64,000 nucleotides of DNA from assembly GCA_963662175.1 (NCBI GenBank), contig OY759224.1, positions 32,125,489-32,189,488 of the forward strand, written 5' to 3'. The notes under the pieces are model-generated. The model had not been told where the DNA came from and ran no database searches. It saw only the letters and a list, made by a program, of their open reading frames with translations. Source of the stretch: Aradus depressus (taxonomy: Eukaryota > Arthropoda > Insecta > Hemiptera > Aradidae). A program made the translations under genes and the position numbers. This document shows, piece after piece, positions 47,201 to 48,854 of the stretch (its first letter is position 1; the number at the start of each line of letters is the position of its first letter).

Positions 47201-48548
47201 AATGGCACTTACTTTTTGCATATTTAAAAAACTATTTGGATACTTCAAAACAAACTCTACGTGGCAACACTGATGTCTATTAACTTATTACATCCAGATT
47301 TAGAAGGCAGTCCTATTATGAAATGAACTTGATGTTGAGTACCGTAAGCCTACTTTTTCCTCCAACTTCAGTATTATTGCTCTTCTCAATACAGTACAGA
47401 AGGAAGATTAGTCTTATTGAAAATATATATTGTTGGATCTTTTTTTTTAATCTTACTTTTTATATAAGTAATATTCTTTTATTTATTCTTCATTTATTTT
47501 ATTCTACCAGGTACTTTTTACATTTATTTATTTTATATGTATTAGTATATGAATTATGTAATAGTAATTAGATGGGGCATTTTCAACGAAATTTCATGTT
47601 TTTCGACCTCTAGATTCCAAATATATATAAAAAAAAAAGTGTCTGTCCGTGTGTGTGTCTGTGAACACGATAACTCCCGATAGAATGAATGTATCGACAA
47701 TTTTATATATAAATCCAGAACCTCGTAACGACGACACCTATTGTTTTTCAGCCAAATTGACCATAGGAAAGTGTGGGAGGCTTAACATAATAGCTCTTAT
47801 CACTGCCAATAGAATGAATGTATCGACAACAAATTTTTTGTGTGTGATCAAAACCCATAAGGACAACATGTATCGATGTTTAGACAAATCGGTCAAAGGG
47901 GAGGGGGGATTAAGGGTGAGACTTAACTCAAAAACTTTAATAACTGCCGTTGTAATGATTTTAAATTTCATTGTATATTCAAAACCCCAAAAGACGACAC
48001 ATATCAATTTTCAGCTGAATTGGCAGAAGGGACGGGAGGGTTCAGGGGAGGGGGCTCAATTCGACATTTTATTTATTTATTGTCTTACAATCTCTGCATA
48101 AAATGTTAAATATTTTCACTGCTATATTTCCCATTTATTATTGTTTTTTACGACTTATATAGCAAATATAAATCAGTACCTAAATTTTATTGTTGATATT
48201 TATGTAAGCAATTTTACTACTTTAAAAGTATATTATTAATAGAGAGCGCTGGTAGCTCTGAAGTAGTGTCTTAGCCGACTGAAATCAAGATTGCGGGTTC
48301 GAGACCCTTAGGTTTTTTTTATCTGGGAGGTAAAAATGCTTGAGCTTGTCCATAGAATGGAACATTCTTAAGTAATTAAACTTGGATAGGCAACATTTAG
48401 AATTCCCACAGTAGAGCTAACAGAGAAGGGATAAGAGCATTGGATGCTTAGGTCCCTAGGTGTATACACTAGCCCTACCAATATATCTATCATATATAAA
48501 TAAATAAGAGACTGACTTACTCTTAACGTACTTCTTGACGTTAGCCAT
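1446..48548 (-). CDS. Excitatory amino acid (glutamate) transporter, SLC1/EAAT family, 5' half, seven exons
   Basis: SLC1/EAAT proteins are trimeric plasma-membrane symporters that take up glutamate or aspartate with sodium and protons. Seven minus-strand exons join in frame: 48521-48548, 30802-30924, 6980-7105, 5561-5771, 3585-3627, 3187-3311 and 1446-1592. Every intron has GT..AG ends, and the phases match at each junction (1,1,1,2,0,2). The product runs 267 codons plus 2 nt, against about 480-570 residues for the family. Visible parts are TM1 ([18 protein letters not shown]), the SLC1 signature [15 protein letters not shown] at TM2, TM3 ([17 protein letters not shown]), the variable extracellular loop with N-S-T and N-S-S sequons, and TM4c-TM5 starting DGTNTLG. 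HP1, the NMDGT-type TM7, HP2 and TM8 must lie left of position 1. Family assignment is firm from the motifs. Which EAAT paralogue it is cannot be told, so no symbol is given. Confidence 0.93.
1771..2010 (+). pseudogene. Internally deleted mariner transposase fragment
   Basis: After an ATG the frame reads [20 protein letters not shown], then [20 protein letters not shown] and WYKSS. This is the first helix-turn-helix of mariner (Tc1/mariner) transposases, which commonly begins with a QR-x-x-IKFC and ends SKTQVYEWYKRF. After GHAHCVFRF and a stop, the same frame continues QHGFLPQGQ, resembling the C-terminal F-x-x-x-G-x-x-x-HEFLPxGxTVN block. The catalytic middle is gone. A dead relic in intron 6. 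Confidence 0.75.
2011..3186. other. AT-rich intron sequence, nothing recognised
   Basis: No coding signal, TIR or known repeat is apparent, only low-complexity AT and short homopolymers. Confidence 0.5.
3187..3311 (-). CDS. EAAT exon 6 (variable extracellular loop)
   Basis: The acceptor is tgttgttacag and the donor is TTCAG|GTAATA. It encodes [20 protein letters not shown], then [22 protein letters not shown]. This is the polar, fast-evolving TM4b-4c loop, with an N-S-S sequon. Low sequence conservation is expected here. The exon is supported by phase on both sides (0 in, 2 out) and by position. Confidence 0.85.
3585..3627 (-). CDS. EAAT exon 5 (43-nt microexon)
   Basis: This very short exon lies between acceptor tttgttacag and donor GAACAG|GTGAGT. 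With the split arginine codon it encodes [15 protein letters not shown], matching the conserved R-N-(M/L)-x-P-x-N-L-x-x-A-x-F motif in the TM4 region of EAATs. It leaves in phase 0. Confidence 0.95.
3628..5560. other. EAAT intron 4, AT-rich
   Basis: Mostly AT-rich unique sequence. At 4378-4435, cctgacgatgatgtaatt..gaatagacaatatt is a diverged copy of the motif seen at 53808-53870 (see the CTGAnGATG family). Nothing else is recognised. Confidence 0.5.
5561..5771 (-). CDS. EAAT exon 4 (TM3 and start of the extracellular loop)
   Basis: The acceptor is attgtgcag and the donor is GGGAG|GTGAGT. It begins [20 protein letters not shown], continues through TM3 to LVLAIHPG, and then a polar stretch containing the sequon N-S-T. 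It ends in [11 protein letters not shown], which leads into the NLxPxNL motif of exon 5. It leaves in phase 2. Confidence 0.95.
6122..6260 (+). repeat. CTGAnGATG-hairpin-GAAA repeat family member
   Basis: It holds attagattccacactgttcg, then cCTGATGATGACGCAATTGC (here preceded by a) GTTGAAAGCG, and gggaagacaacgtctttta. Family copies recur at 6751-6880 (minus), 10087-10165, 51342-51985, 56932-57125 and, more diverged, 30700-30755 and 44337-44372. The motif lies about 40 bp after the family's left boundary. Confidence 0.65.
6344..6660 (-). mobile_element. Full-length tRNA-SINE with target-site duplication
   Basis: A complete copy in reverse, from tattatgattcatgcccggg to accactgagctaccggcgcc ctc. 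It is flanked by a 16-bp duplication (tgaagaaatggRttta) at 6328-6343 and 6661-6676 with one mismatch. This fixes the element ends and shows LINE-type target-primed insertion. It lies in EAAT intron 3. Confidence 0.95.
6751..6880 (-). repeat. CTGAnGATG family member, reverse
   Basis: Reads agtaagatgttttgggacga, aaaagacgttgtcttcccac, then ccggtttcatcagtggttc. This is the reverse of the 6122 copy with the hairpin segment partly lost. Confidence 0.6.
6980..7105 (-). CDS. EAAT exon 3 (TM2, SLC1 signature)
   Basis: The acceptor is ttctgttgcag and the donor is ATGG|GTACGT. It encodes [20 protein letters not shown] followed by [21 protein letters not shown]. The PGE-(L/F)-x-R-x-L-K-hydrophobic-P pattern is the sodium:dicarboxylate symporter signature 1. 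The exon enters and leaves in phase 1. Confidence 0.95.
7217..7362. repeat. Inverted repeat enclosing a CTGAnGA-stem-GAAA motif
   Basis: Arms around attgtctatttcacaaata (left) and tatttgtgaaatagacaat (right) extend outward to gtatgtttttt / aaaaaacatac. Between them lies gtCTGAAGAtGGTAgcaaTACCGAAAgtac, a 4-bp stem with a GCAA loop. The same tail words (gtgaaatagacaatatt) follow the motif at 53808. Confidence 0.6.
7501..7846 (-). mobile_element. Full-length tRNA-SINE, TSD, CCTAA tail
   Basis: A 12-bp duplication taatacagaata (7489-7500 and 7847-7858) brackets the element. Read on the minus strand it starts gagggcgccggtagctcagt and ends catgagtcataaaacctaac ctaacc. The last bases, inside the TSD boundary, therefore belong to the element and form two to three CCTAA units. 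Confidence 0.95.
7859..8280. other. AT-rich intron sequence, nothing recognised
   Basis: Unique-looking. It contains a more GC-rich patch at 8040-8130 (cgtttacacgctcatttcg). No reading frame or terminal repeats. Confidence 0.4.
8281..8375 (+). mobile_element. tRNA-SINE 3' fragment, module B
   Basis: Core remnant acgatgtcaggtac joins agtagagctaacagggaagg and then attggatgcttaggtcccta ggtgtatacac. This alternative 3' end also occurs at 48420-48480, 50870-50930 and 56672-56728. Confidence 0.8.
8751..8960 (-). repeat. R140 family copy (reverse), split by a MITE
   Basis: Starts with the reversed R140 end (acgggaagttatgtaatcga) and passes actcccgatagaa to gggtaggggcttaaca. It is interrupted at 8961 and resumes at 9664 (ttaacagaaaaacattaaga). 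Confidence 0.75.
8961..9663. mobile_element. 703-bp TIR MITE with 6-bp TSD TTAACA
   Basis: Terminal inverted repeats GCGTTGGCGTAgcta..GGGGGG and CCCCCC..tagtTACGCCAACGC end in G/C tracts. TTAACA lies directly outside both ends (8955-8960 and 9664-9669). The interior is AT-rich with no coding capacity. The superfamily is uncertain; ends of the GGCGTAGCTAGGGGG type are seen in hAT-like and related non-autonomous elements. Confidence 0.8.
9735..9895 (+). repeat. R140 family copy, forward head plus part of a unit
   Basis: Head words ggtgaatcacc, gtacttccccagcaagaatt, then gatacattcattacatcagc agttatt. Confidence 0.75.
10087..10165 (+). repeat. CTGAnGATG family fragment
   Basis: Contains acactgtacgagtgggttgt, then aactaatgacgctgttgcgt tgaaaac and taaaacagta. 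The CTGATGA core is mutated to CTAATGA. Confidence 0.55.
10190..10557 (-). repeat. R140 family copy (reverse), about 2.5 units to the head
   Basis: Reversed units with gaacacgataccttccgat, atctattaattttcagtcaa, gggagggattaggagggagg. It ends in the reversed head (aattcgtgctggggaagttg..tgattcacc). Confidence 0.85.
10558..11552. other. AT-rich intron sequence
   Basis: No reading frame or terminal repeats. At 10850, gacaagaagtcgaaacgtctg resembles the GAAAC end of retroelement tails, but too little remains for a call. Confidence 0.35.
11553..11901 (+). mobile_element. Full-length tRNA-SINE, forward
   Basis: gagggcgccggtaactcagt carries the A box. ggttcgaaacc is a perfect B box. These are followed by the core ccttcggatgggacgttaag, the palindrome agagcgctct and the module-A end cgggcatgagtcataataac taacctaacc. 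The tRNA-like head and the Pol III boxes define the class. No clear TSD is visible. Confidence 0.95.
12190..12932 (-). pseudogene. Jockey-like LINE reverse transcriptase C-terminal fragment
   Basis: Reads [13 protein letters not shown] (where the RT has YADDTAILA), then [35 protein letters not shown], then, after a frameshift near 12453, the tail [14 protein letters not shown] and a stop (12190-12192). The order W-x-x-x-WKIKLNxxKS, then YLGxxLDxxLTW, then the short basic C-terminus is that of Jockey-clade RTs. The catalytic YADD is lost and the frame is broken, so it is inactive. About 130 bp of 3' UTR follows down to 12060. Confidence 0.85.
12933..13397. other. Intron sequence, nothing recognised
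   Basis: Contains a T13 run and a pyrimidine-rich unique stretch at 13090-13260. No repeat boundary or frame was found. Confidence 0.4.
13398..14057. mobile_element. Tigger/pogo-type MITE, 660 bp
   Basis: TIRs CAGTAGACTCTCCCTTATCC and its complement (ggataagggagagtctactg) are flanked by TA. Near both ends ccggcg words alternate with ttaaccgg. CAGT ends with a TA target and TTATCCGG subterminal words are typical of pogo/Tigger elements. The interior is AT-rich and non-coding. Confidence 0.9.
14144..14829 (+). repeat. R140 family copy, forward, near complete
   Basis: The head gtcggtgaatcaccggcaat and gtacttccccagcac is followed by about three units (gatacattcattacatcggc, gccgatttagctgaaaatta, gtccttatggg). 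It ends with the terminal ggaatcagggggccggaaat and gaccgattagatacataact. A SINE starts immediately at 14830. Confidence 0.9.
14830..15133 (+). mobile_element. tRNA-SINE, forward, lacking the last ~30 bp
   Basis: Head gagggcgccggtagctcagt, B box gggttcaaaaccc (two changes), core ccttcggatcggacgttaag, and module A to gtaggcgatatgacc. The tail ttaaagcccgggcat is absent. Confidence 0.92.
15406..15561 (+). mobile_element. tRNA-SINE 5' fragment
   Basis: gaaggcgccggtagctcaga, then gctcaagatcgcg, cgccgtccttcggatgggcc and ggtactcgttaaagatctt. It ends before the 3' module. The B box is mutated (ttttcgtaacccc). Confidence 0.85.
15562..16135. other. Unique-looking intron sequence with repeated TCAGTCCCTCAC words
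   Basis: The word cagtccctcac occurs at 15868 and 16029. No frame or terminal repeats. Confidence 0.35.
16136..16616 (+). mobile_element. Possible 5' end of a piggyBac-like element
   Basis: TTAA followed by cacgttcagtacc and two copies of a palindrome (cacacacacgtgtgtgt at 16157-16175 and 16201-16218) suits a piggyBac terminus with subterminal repeats. About 400 bp further on, an ATG at 16556 opens MASNRKRS, like the starts of several piggyBac-type proteins, but a stop follows after 20 residues. No other end or transposase is present. The call rests on the TTAA end and a very short N-terminus. Confidence 0.4.
16738..16829 (+). mobile_element. tRNA-SINE internal fragment
   Basis: Starts in the B box (gttcgaaacccggccgaagc). 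It continues ttatctgtgaggtggaaaaa and ccgtccttcggatgagacat, then ends. Confidence 0.8.
16836..17100 (-). repeat. R140 family copy, reverse
   Basis: Contains tatacgggaagttatgtaat, gtttttcgatcccctgat-like words and ttgattttcagccaaattgt, then aactctaataactaccgttc. Confidence 0.8.
17185..18786 (+). mobile_element. Helitron copy 1 (non-autonomous)
   Basis: The 5' end TCTATATTAATAAAGCTGAA starts with TC after gtta. The 3' end is ccCCGGgcaacgCCGGgtataactgctat, where CCCGG/CCGGG forms the short hairpin expected just before a Helitron CTRR end (CTAG in copy 2, CTAT here). The interior holds cgtcccaaagttttgaacgg units and a 66-bp minisatellite at 17580-18640. No Rep/helicase coding remains. Confidence 0.75.
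17580..18640 (+). repeat. 66-bp minisatellite inside Helitron 1
   Basis: Two related 33-bp half-units alternate: tactagctgtggggtccgct + gttgcaaggcac, and tactagctgtgatgcccagc + gttcctaactacg. Because both are multiples of three, long stretches stay open and read ([20 protein letters not shown])n. Frame breaks and missing start codons argue against a real protein. Confidence 0.85.
18785..21449 (+). repeat. 441-bp satellite, six monomers, three-monomer higher-order repeat
   Basis: Equivalent points are at 18966, 19407, 19848, 20289, 20729 and 21170 (441/440 bp). Monomers 1 and 4 share cctaaccagg and ccgacggacg. Monomers 2 and 5 share gtgatatttcacctaccc. Monomers 3 and 6 share gtcctggaacatcgc and attaaaacatctg. 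The array is thus two copies of a 1,322-bp trimer. Each monomer carries two SINE-derived (minus-sense) segments around tcccatccgaaggacgacgt. Open frames of 78-87 codons recur but start with GTG, not ATG. Confidence 0.92.
21450..21620. other. Spacer between satellite and Helitron 2
   Basis: Short unique-looking sequence (gccatagagtgtgctggtt) with an A11 run. No feature recognised. Confidence 0.4.
21621..23948 (+). mobile_element. Helitron copy 2, complete ends
   Basis: 5' TCTATATTAATAAAGCTGAA; 3' CCCCGGGCAACGCCGGG, then tattactgCTAG, followed by T. A (tgta)n run follows the start. About seven units of ~150 bp (gtgtggcgtcccaaag..cctaagtataaatat..) occupy 21815-22790, and the 66-bp minisatellite 22800-23800. 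It shares its 3' 1 kb almost exactly with copy 1. Confidence 0.82.
22800..23810 (+). repeat. 66-bp minisatellite inside Helitron 2
   Basis: Same alternating half-units as at 17580, open for 188 codons at 23270-23836. The order of variant units matches copy 1 but lacks at least one repeat pair, so the arrays differ by whole-unit loss or gain. Confidence 0.85.
23949..24981 (+). mobile_element. Helitron copy 3, joined head-to-tail to copy 2
   Basis: Begins TCTATATTAATAAAGC directly after the CTAG of copy 2. It ends ccCCGGGcaacgCCGGGtattactgcAAG. The terminal CTAG has become CAAG. It contains diverged gtgtggcgt units and a shorter minisatellite at 24480-24930. Confidence 0.8.
24982..25370 (+). 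mobile_element. Helitron copy 4, 5' fragment
   Basis: Begins TCTATATTAATAAAGCTG directly after copy 3. Two gtggcgtcccaaa units follow, then it stops near atggatggacgtttcg. No 3' hairpin is found. Confidence 0.75.
25545..25812. mobile_element. Foldback MITE, family shared with 61397-61637
   Basis: The left arm ataggacttgacttacttat..ttgtacagatctttctcc pairs with the right arm (gagagtaatctgtaaaatct, ggtataagaaagtcctgt). The second copy at 61397 has the same arms, including gagtgatctgtaaaaaagtg. Confidence 0.75.
25831..26128 (+). repeat. ~97-105-bp tandem repeat, three copies, with variable poly-G
   Basis: The unit is aaggaggagg, G11-G21, cagtctctccactcc, ttgccaaactatagttccca, then taaaggttccactttatacc. 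Length differences are mainly in the G tract. The apparent Gly-rich frame is a by-product. Confidence 0.9.
26121..26459. repeat. Inverted duplication that includes the first bases of a SINE
   Basis: The left arm (26121-26215) starts tacctgcgccctcaataaca and ends gaacatgtcaagtgacattt. The right arm (26399-26459) is its complement, ending aaatgttattgagggcgcag gta. The left arm has about 30 bp of AT sequence missing from the right. The right arm runs into the real SINE at 26447. Confidence 0.88.
26447..26771 (+). mobile_element. tRNA-SINE, near full length, TSD
   Basis: Head gagggcgcaggtagctcagt; the B box is mostly deleted (ctcaagaaacccgactgagg). Core and module A are intact to catgagtcataacaactaac. 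aaatgttatt stands on both sides (26437-26446 and 26772-26781). Confidence 0.92.
27056..27235 (-). repeat. R140 family end fragment, reverse
   Basis: aacaagggaagttatgtcaa, gagttttcagcggaattg, then cgacacgaaatgg. Confidence 0.6.
27952..29496. mobile_element. 1.5-kb TIR element with repeated GGCCCTAACCC words
   Basis: Left end AGGCAAAAGGCCCTATCCCT; right end complement AGGCAAAAGGCCGTAACCCA. Inside, aaaggccctaaccc-type words recur in both orientations (28070-28230, 29180-29300). It hosts a foldback element at 28283. No transposase or clear TSD is seen, so its class is open. Confidence 0.65.
28283..28937. mobile_element. 655-bp foldback (palindromic) transposon
   Basis: TATACAGGGTG and CACCCTGTATA mark the ends. 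Almost the whole length is two arms meeting near 28615 (gagcaaacagattt-type words mirrored; cttcgaagggcggggtt versus aaccccgcccttcgaag). It is nested in the 27952-29496 element, and TATA may be the target. Confidence 0.88.
29636..29760 (-). repeat. R140 family end fragment, reverse
   Basis: gtatatggcaagttagataa, cgaagcagagtttttaatgg aatttcatgtttt and acgacaactatcgatagg. Confidence 0.6.
29761..30342. other. AT-rich intron sequence, nothing recognised
   Basis: Low complexity around 29880-30170. No terminal repeats or frame. Confidence 0.4.
30343..30620 (+). repeat. R140 family copy, forward, 3' part
   Basis: gatcgatttggctgaaaatc, cttatcgatacattcattct, then the terminal ttcatgacattccgctgaaa. 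Confidence 0.7.
30802..30924 (-). CDS. EAAT exon 2 (N-terminus and TM1)
   Basis: The acceptor tgtttccag precedes AC TAC ATC, and the donor is CTCG|GTAAGT. It encodes [14 protein letters not shown], then a cytoplasmic RRWAADN segment, then the hydrophobic TM1 ([17 protein letters not shown]). An in-frame ATG at 30949, eight codons upstream of the acceptor (MSGPAVFP), would give another N-terminus if transcription began just upstream in the GC-rich patch. Confidence 0.93.
30950..31110 (-). promoter_or_regulatory. GC-rich patch directly upstream of EAAT exon 2; possible alternative promoter
   Basis: About 150 bp of strongly G/C-rich sequence (repeated ctgggggctgggggc and ggggcggcttgct words) sits just upstream of the in-frame ATG at 30949, in an otherwise AT-rich intron. 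The position suits an alternative first exon, but CpG is not especially dense and no core promoter motif is clear. Confidence 0.3.
31305..31445 (+). repeat. R140 family copy, forward head, cut by a MITE
   Basis: ttgaatcattggcaatgtac, ttccccagaaag, gtcgacacattcattacaac, then interrupted at cggcg. Confidence 0.75.
31446..31999. mobile_element. 554-bp MITE with CACAGTGGGACGA ends
   Basis: Left CACAGTGGGACGA and right TCGTCCCACTGTG are perfect 13-bp TIRs. cggcg stands outside both ends (31441-31445 and 32000-32004) within an R140 unit. No coding content. The superfamily is not clear. Confidence 0.8.
32079..32130. other. Perfect 21-bp hairpin
   Basis: GCTCTTTTTTCGGTGTGGGA G and its exact complement flank a 10-nt AT loop. 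This is a deep intron position and no element boundaries are visible around it. Confidence 0.85.
32445..32711 (+). repeat. R140 family copy, forward, head and one unit
   Basis: ccggcaatgtacttccccag, gaattaatcaatttaatttt, then ttacatcggcagttattagg and aggtgtcgtccttatt. Confidence 0.85.
32712..33009 (-). mobile_element. tRNA-SINE lacking the last ~30 bp, reverse
   Basis: From atcgcctactaccaaagtgc through the core to ccactgagctaccagcgccc. A and B boxes are recognisable on the minus strand. Confidence 0.92.
33010..33814. other. Intron sequence with a G-rich tract
   Basis: 33461-33486 is G9-a-G16. The rest is unique-looking with no frame or terminal repeat. Confidence 0.4.
33815..34880. repeat. 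ACCGGTACCAGGTACA minisatellite units flanking an AT-rich element
   Basis: accggtaccaggtacaatgt at 33833 and two to three variants at 34835-34880 (aacggtaccaggtacaaaga, accggtaccagatacaccgt) lie on either side of about 980 bp of AT-rich sequence, as if the latter had inserted into a short array. Confidence 0.6.
34015..34755 (+). repeat. Dispersed ~740-bp repeat, inverted copy at 54165-54925
   Basis: Shared words in inverted order include gcaaaaatgttgaatctaat, tataaattatcttactgggt, ttcattggttgttcacattt and acttcactcctaacagctgt. Not coding. Family unknown. Confidence 0.8.
35131..35406 (-). mobile_element. Diverged tRNA-SINE, reverse
   Basis: tattatgattcatgcctggg, aggtcatatcgcttactatt, ccatcgcttaacgccccatc cgaaggacgg, and gggtttcgaacacg for the B box. 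The A box end is missing. Confidence 0.85.
35543..36440. repeat. Palindrome of SINE tails split by a Tigger MITE
   Basis: The 57-bp left arm 35543-35599 (starting ATAGTTAACCATAAGTTAGT) pairs with 35831-35871 plus 36425-36440, three mismatches. The arm includes the SINE tail acccatgcccgggcttcaac. The interior carries plus-sense SINE core (cacgtcgtccttcggaccgg). Confidence 0.9.
35872..36422. mobile_element. Tigger/pogo-type MITE, 551 bp
   Basis: Left CAGTAGAACCTCTATAAGTC; right complement with one terminal change (ggttctacAg). TA lies on both sides. Interior words such as cgagttatagaggt repeat. Inserted in the palindrome arm, whose complementary arm shows the empty TA site. Confidence 0.9.
36536..37034 (-). 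repeat. R140 family copy, reverse, with a retroposed insertion
   Basis: Units acgacgacacctattgaatt, gaaactctaataactgccaa, accccataagtacgacactt and the reversed head attaattcgttctggggaag. Split at 36617 by the 183-bp insert. Confidence 0.85.
36618..36800 (-). mobile_element. Retroposon 3' fragment with poly-A and 15-bp TSD
   Basis: gaaactctaataact at 36603-36617 and 36801-36815 brackets a sequence ending in A13 on the minus strand (T13 as given). Its body (agggtgcgccttgc, ctgctcccgccaggagccga) recurs at 40660-40885. It is likely the 3' end of a LINE or a SINE dependent on one. Confidence 0.8.
37435..37712 (-). repeat. R140 family copy, reverse
   Basis: tatgaagttaagtaattggt, ttttcaacagaatttcatgt, gaacatgataattcccgata and the reversed head ctggggttaatacattgccg. 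Confidence 0.8.
37757..38265. mobile_element. TIR element rich in ACCCGGGTAA palindromes
   Basis: Arms of about 85 bp (tacgggtaaagttagattaa .. gcggcagcgggtactac) pair almost perfectly: 37770-37855 against 38165-38256. Both arms hold tacccgggta and cctagg. No coding sequence or clear TSD. Confidence 0.85.
38518..38790 (+). repeat. R140 family copy, forward
   Basis: tgtcggtgaatctccgacaa, cccagaacgaattaatcaat, cgataca.ttcattcctcgc and ttctgctgaaaattgatg. Confidence 0.85.
38804..39016 (+). other. Open frame of 70 codons, possible LINE tail
   Basis: After an ATG it reads [20 protein letters not shown], then [17 protein letters not shown], with [10 protein letters not shown] near the end. It is charged and without repeats, unlike the surrounding frames. 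Something like it could be the C-terminus of a retroelement polyprotein, but no diagnostic motif is present. Confidence 0.25.
39083..39747 (-). mobile_element. Tigger element 5' part with CENP-B-type transposase N-terminus
   Basis: On the minus strand the element starts CAGTGGAATCCGCTTATTAG at 39747, next to TA. About 390 bp later an ATG at 39352 opens [20 protein letters not shown], then [15 protein letters not shown], the first helix-turn-helix of Tigger/CENP-B proteins. The frame then departs from the family and stops at 39083. The DDE catalytic domain and the other TIR are missing. Confidence 0.8.
39972..40062 (+). repeat. R140 head fragment
   Basis: ttgttgaatcacccgaaatg, tacttcgccag and tttgattagaaatc. 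Confidence 0.6.
40063..40659. other. AT-rich intron sequence
   Basis: ttctgatgatgcctgaattg gagaaat at 40551 resembles a retroelement tail but has no flanks to support a call. Otherwise nothing recognised. Confidence 0.35.
40660..40885 (-). mobile_element. Second copy of the retroposon 3' fragment seen at 36618
   Basis: ttttaaaggagggtgcgcct, ctgattctgctcctgccagg and aaccaacgaatcggctgaac match the 36618-36800 insert and extend it by about 60 bp. No TSD is visible. Confidence 0.7.
40887..41354 (+). repeat. 234-bp perfect tandem duplication within an R140 copy
   Basis: cctaatacgatcttgccccg starts at 40887 and 41121. The two 234-bp copies appear identical, ending ggcagggattttttgttaa. They consist of R140 units (gatgccttcattacattggc, gatacattcattacatcggc). 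The R140 copy continues to about 41525. Confidence 0.92.
41526..42536. other. Intron sequence with a G21-G22 tract
   Basis: A tract of about 22 G lies at 41727-41749. The flanks look unique. No frame, TIR or SINE. Confidence 0.4.
42537..43296 (+). mobile_element. tRNA-SINE split by a LINE insertion
   Basis: Left part 42537-42602: B box gggttcgaaactcag, then ttttatctgggaggtgttac gttaa. Right part 43093-43296: gaggtgttacgttaagcgat, ggtagtaggcgatatgacc and gcaggagtcacaataact. Between them lies the LINE fragment. Confidence 0.92.
42603..43092 (+). pseudogene. 5'-truncated LINE, C-terminal part of the polyprotein
   Basis: Reads [20 protein letters not shown], then [33 protein letters not shown], then after a frameshift [22 protein letters not shown] and a stop. 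The YGSETWT...[12 protein letters not shown]...LRWxGHVxRM order is the tail of many animal non-LTR endonuclease-reverse transcriptases (RTE/CR1-like). The 3' end is a short tgatgatga run. A 15-bp TSD gaggtgttacgttaa (42588-42602 and 43093-43107) proves insertion into the SINE. Confidence 0.88.
43459..44014 (+). repeat. 62-bp tandem array, nine near-identical copies
   Basis: The unit starts caaaagttatgaagctgtga and holds gttagctccctataaagatt. Copies appear identical apart from the ends of the array. There are no spacers, so this is not a CRISPR. Confidence 0.95.
44015..44391. other. Intron sequence with a ~30-G tract
   Basis: Poly-G at about 44247-44275. The weak motif actgatgatgattcagtgga at 44349 belongs to the CTGAnGATG family. 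Confidence 0.45.
44392..45021. mobile_element. Tigger/pogo-type MITE, 630 bp
   Basis: CAGTAGAGTCCCGCTAATCC and the complementary right end (ggattagcgggactctactg) with TA on both sides. Subterminal gattatccggacgg / ggtgatccggacgg repeats. Non-coding. Confidence 0.92.
45059..45775 (+). mobile_element. tRNA-SINE with a 94-bp unit amplified six times
   Basis: Six head-to-tail units (45059-45622) join a shortened head (ggggcgctgctcggaggtag cgtccttgct) to the core (ccttcggatgggacgttaag .. tgtcagttactc). The B box is deleted. The last unit runs on into normal module A (ggtagtaggcgatatgacc, cgggtataagtcataataac). Confidence 0.92.
45781..46378 (+). pseudogene. Jockey-like LINE reverse transcriptase fragment
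   Basis: [17 protein letters not shown] is the RT motif-4 region (AGVPQGSxLGPxLYNIY). After an internal deletion, [24 protein letters not shown] and, with frameshifts, [19 protein letters not shown] and a stop match Jockey C-termini, similar in style to the 12190-12932 fragment. The YADD region is absent. Confidence 0.78.
46435..46726 (-). mobile_element. tRNA-SINE, reverse, core partly deleted
   Basis: ctattatgactcatgcccgg, ggtcatatcgcctactacta, catccgaaggacggcgtgct and acctacctgcgccctc. The B-box side reads ttcgaacccgtgatc. Confidence 0.9.
46727..47570. other. AT-rich intron sequence, nothing recognised
   Basis: No terminal repeats, SINE or coding signal. Confidence 0.4.
47571..48065 (-). 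repeat. R140 family copy, reverse, about three units
   Basis: tttcaacgaaatttcatgtt, gaacacgataactcccgata, attgtttttcagccaaattg, taacataatagctcttatca ctgccaat and cagctgaattggcagaaggg. Confidence 0.88.
48241..48480 (+). mobile_element. tRNA-SINE, 3'-module B
   Basis: agagagcgctggtagctctg (diverged A box), gcgggttcgagaccc, tttatctgggaggtaaaaat, then acagtagagctaacagagaa, aagagcattggatgcttagg and tccctaggtgtatacac. It ends about 40 bp downstream of EAAT exon 1. Confidence 0.88.
48521..48548 (-). CDS. EAAT exon 1 (start codon exon)
   Basis: The ATG lies in a strong initiation context (gccacATGG) and is followed by eight more codons reading MANVKKYVK. The exon ends in phase 1 at a perfect donor (A|GTAAGT). 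Joining it to the acceptor at 30924 gives [17 protein letters not shown] and leads straight into the conserved TM1 region. The short basic cytoplasmic N-terminus is normal for the family. The link over a 17.6-kb intron is inferred from splice signals and phase, not from a transcript. Confidence 0.75.
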
Positions 48549-48700
48549 GTGGCGGAGGGGAGGCAGCTAGTTACTGGAACAACTGACCGGGAGAACTGGG
48601 GCTGAGACGGCCGTTCACTGCACCAGTTGAGTTATTTCAAGTTTTGTTCGAGTCTAGTCTTCAGTTTGTACACTGAGCACTCACTGATATTCAGCTGGCC
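48549..48700 (-). promoter_or_regulatory. Likely EAAT 5' UTR and proximal promoter
   Basis: The sequence upstream of the ATG at 48548 is less AT-rich than its surroundings (ccgcc, cccc runs, cagctgcctcccctccgcc on the minus strand) and is not covered by a recognised repeat. TCAGTG initiator-like words occur on the minus strand near 48680-48690. No TATA box or transcript end can be fixed from sequence alone. Confidence 0.35.
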
Positions 48701-48854
48701 AACCATCAAACGGCTTACCATCCCCACCACACAACCCTCGACCGTCACAGATCGAAACTACCCTCTCCCCTTTATCGATCTTACTTCATTTTTTTTTTTT
48801 TTTTGCGAAAGATCAAACCCTATTAAGAGAATAGTGCTAAAAGAGGAGAAAAAA

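Noticed and set aside
47738..48101. 150-codon frame as a gene
   Set aside because: It lies entirely in reversed R140 units, with the same words as other copies.
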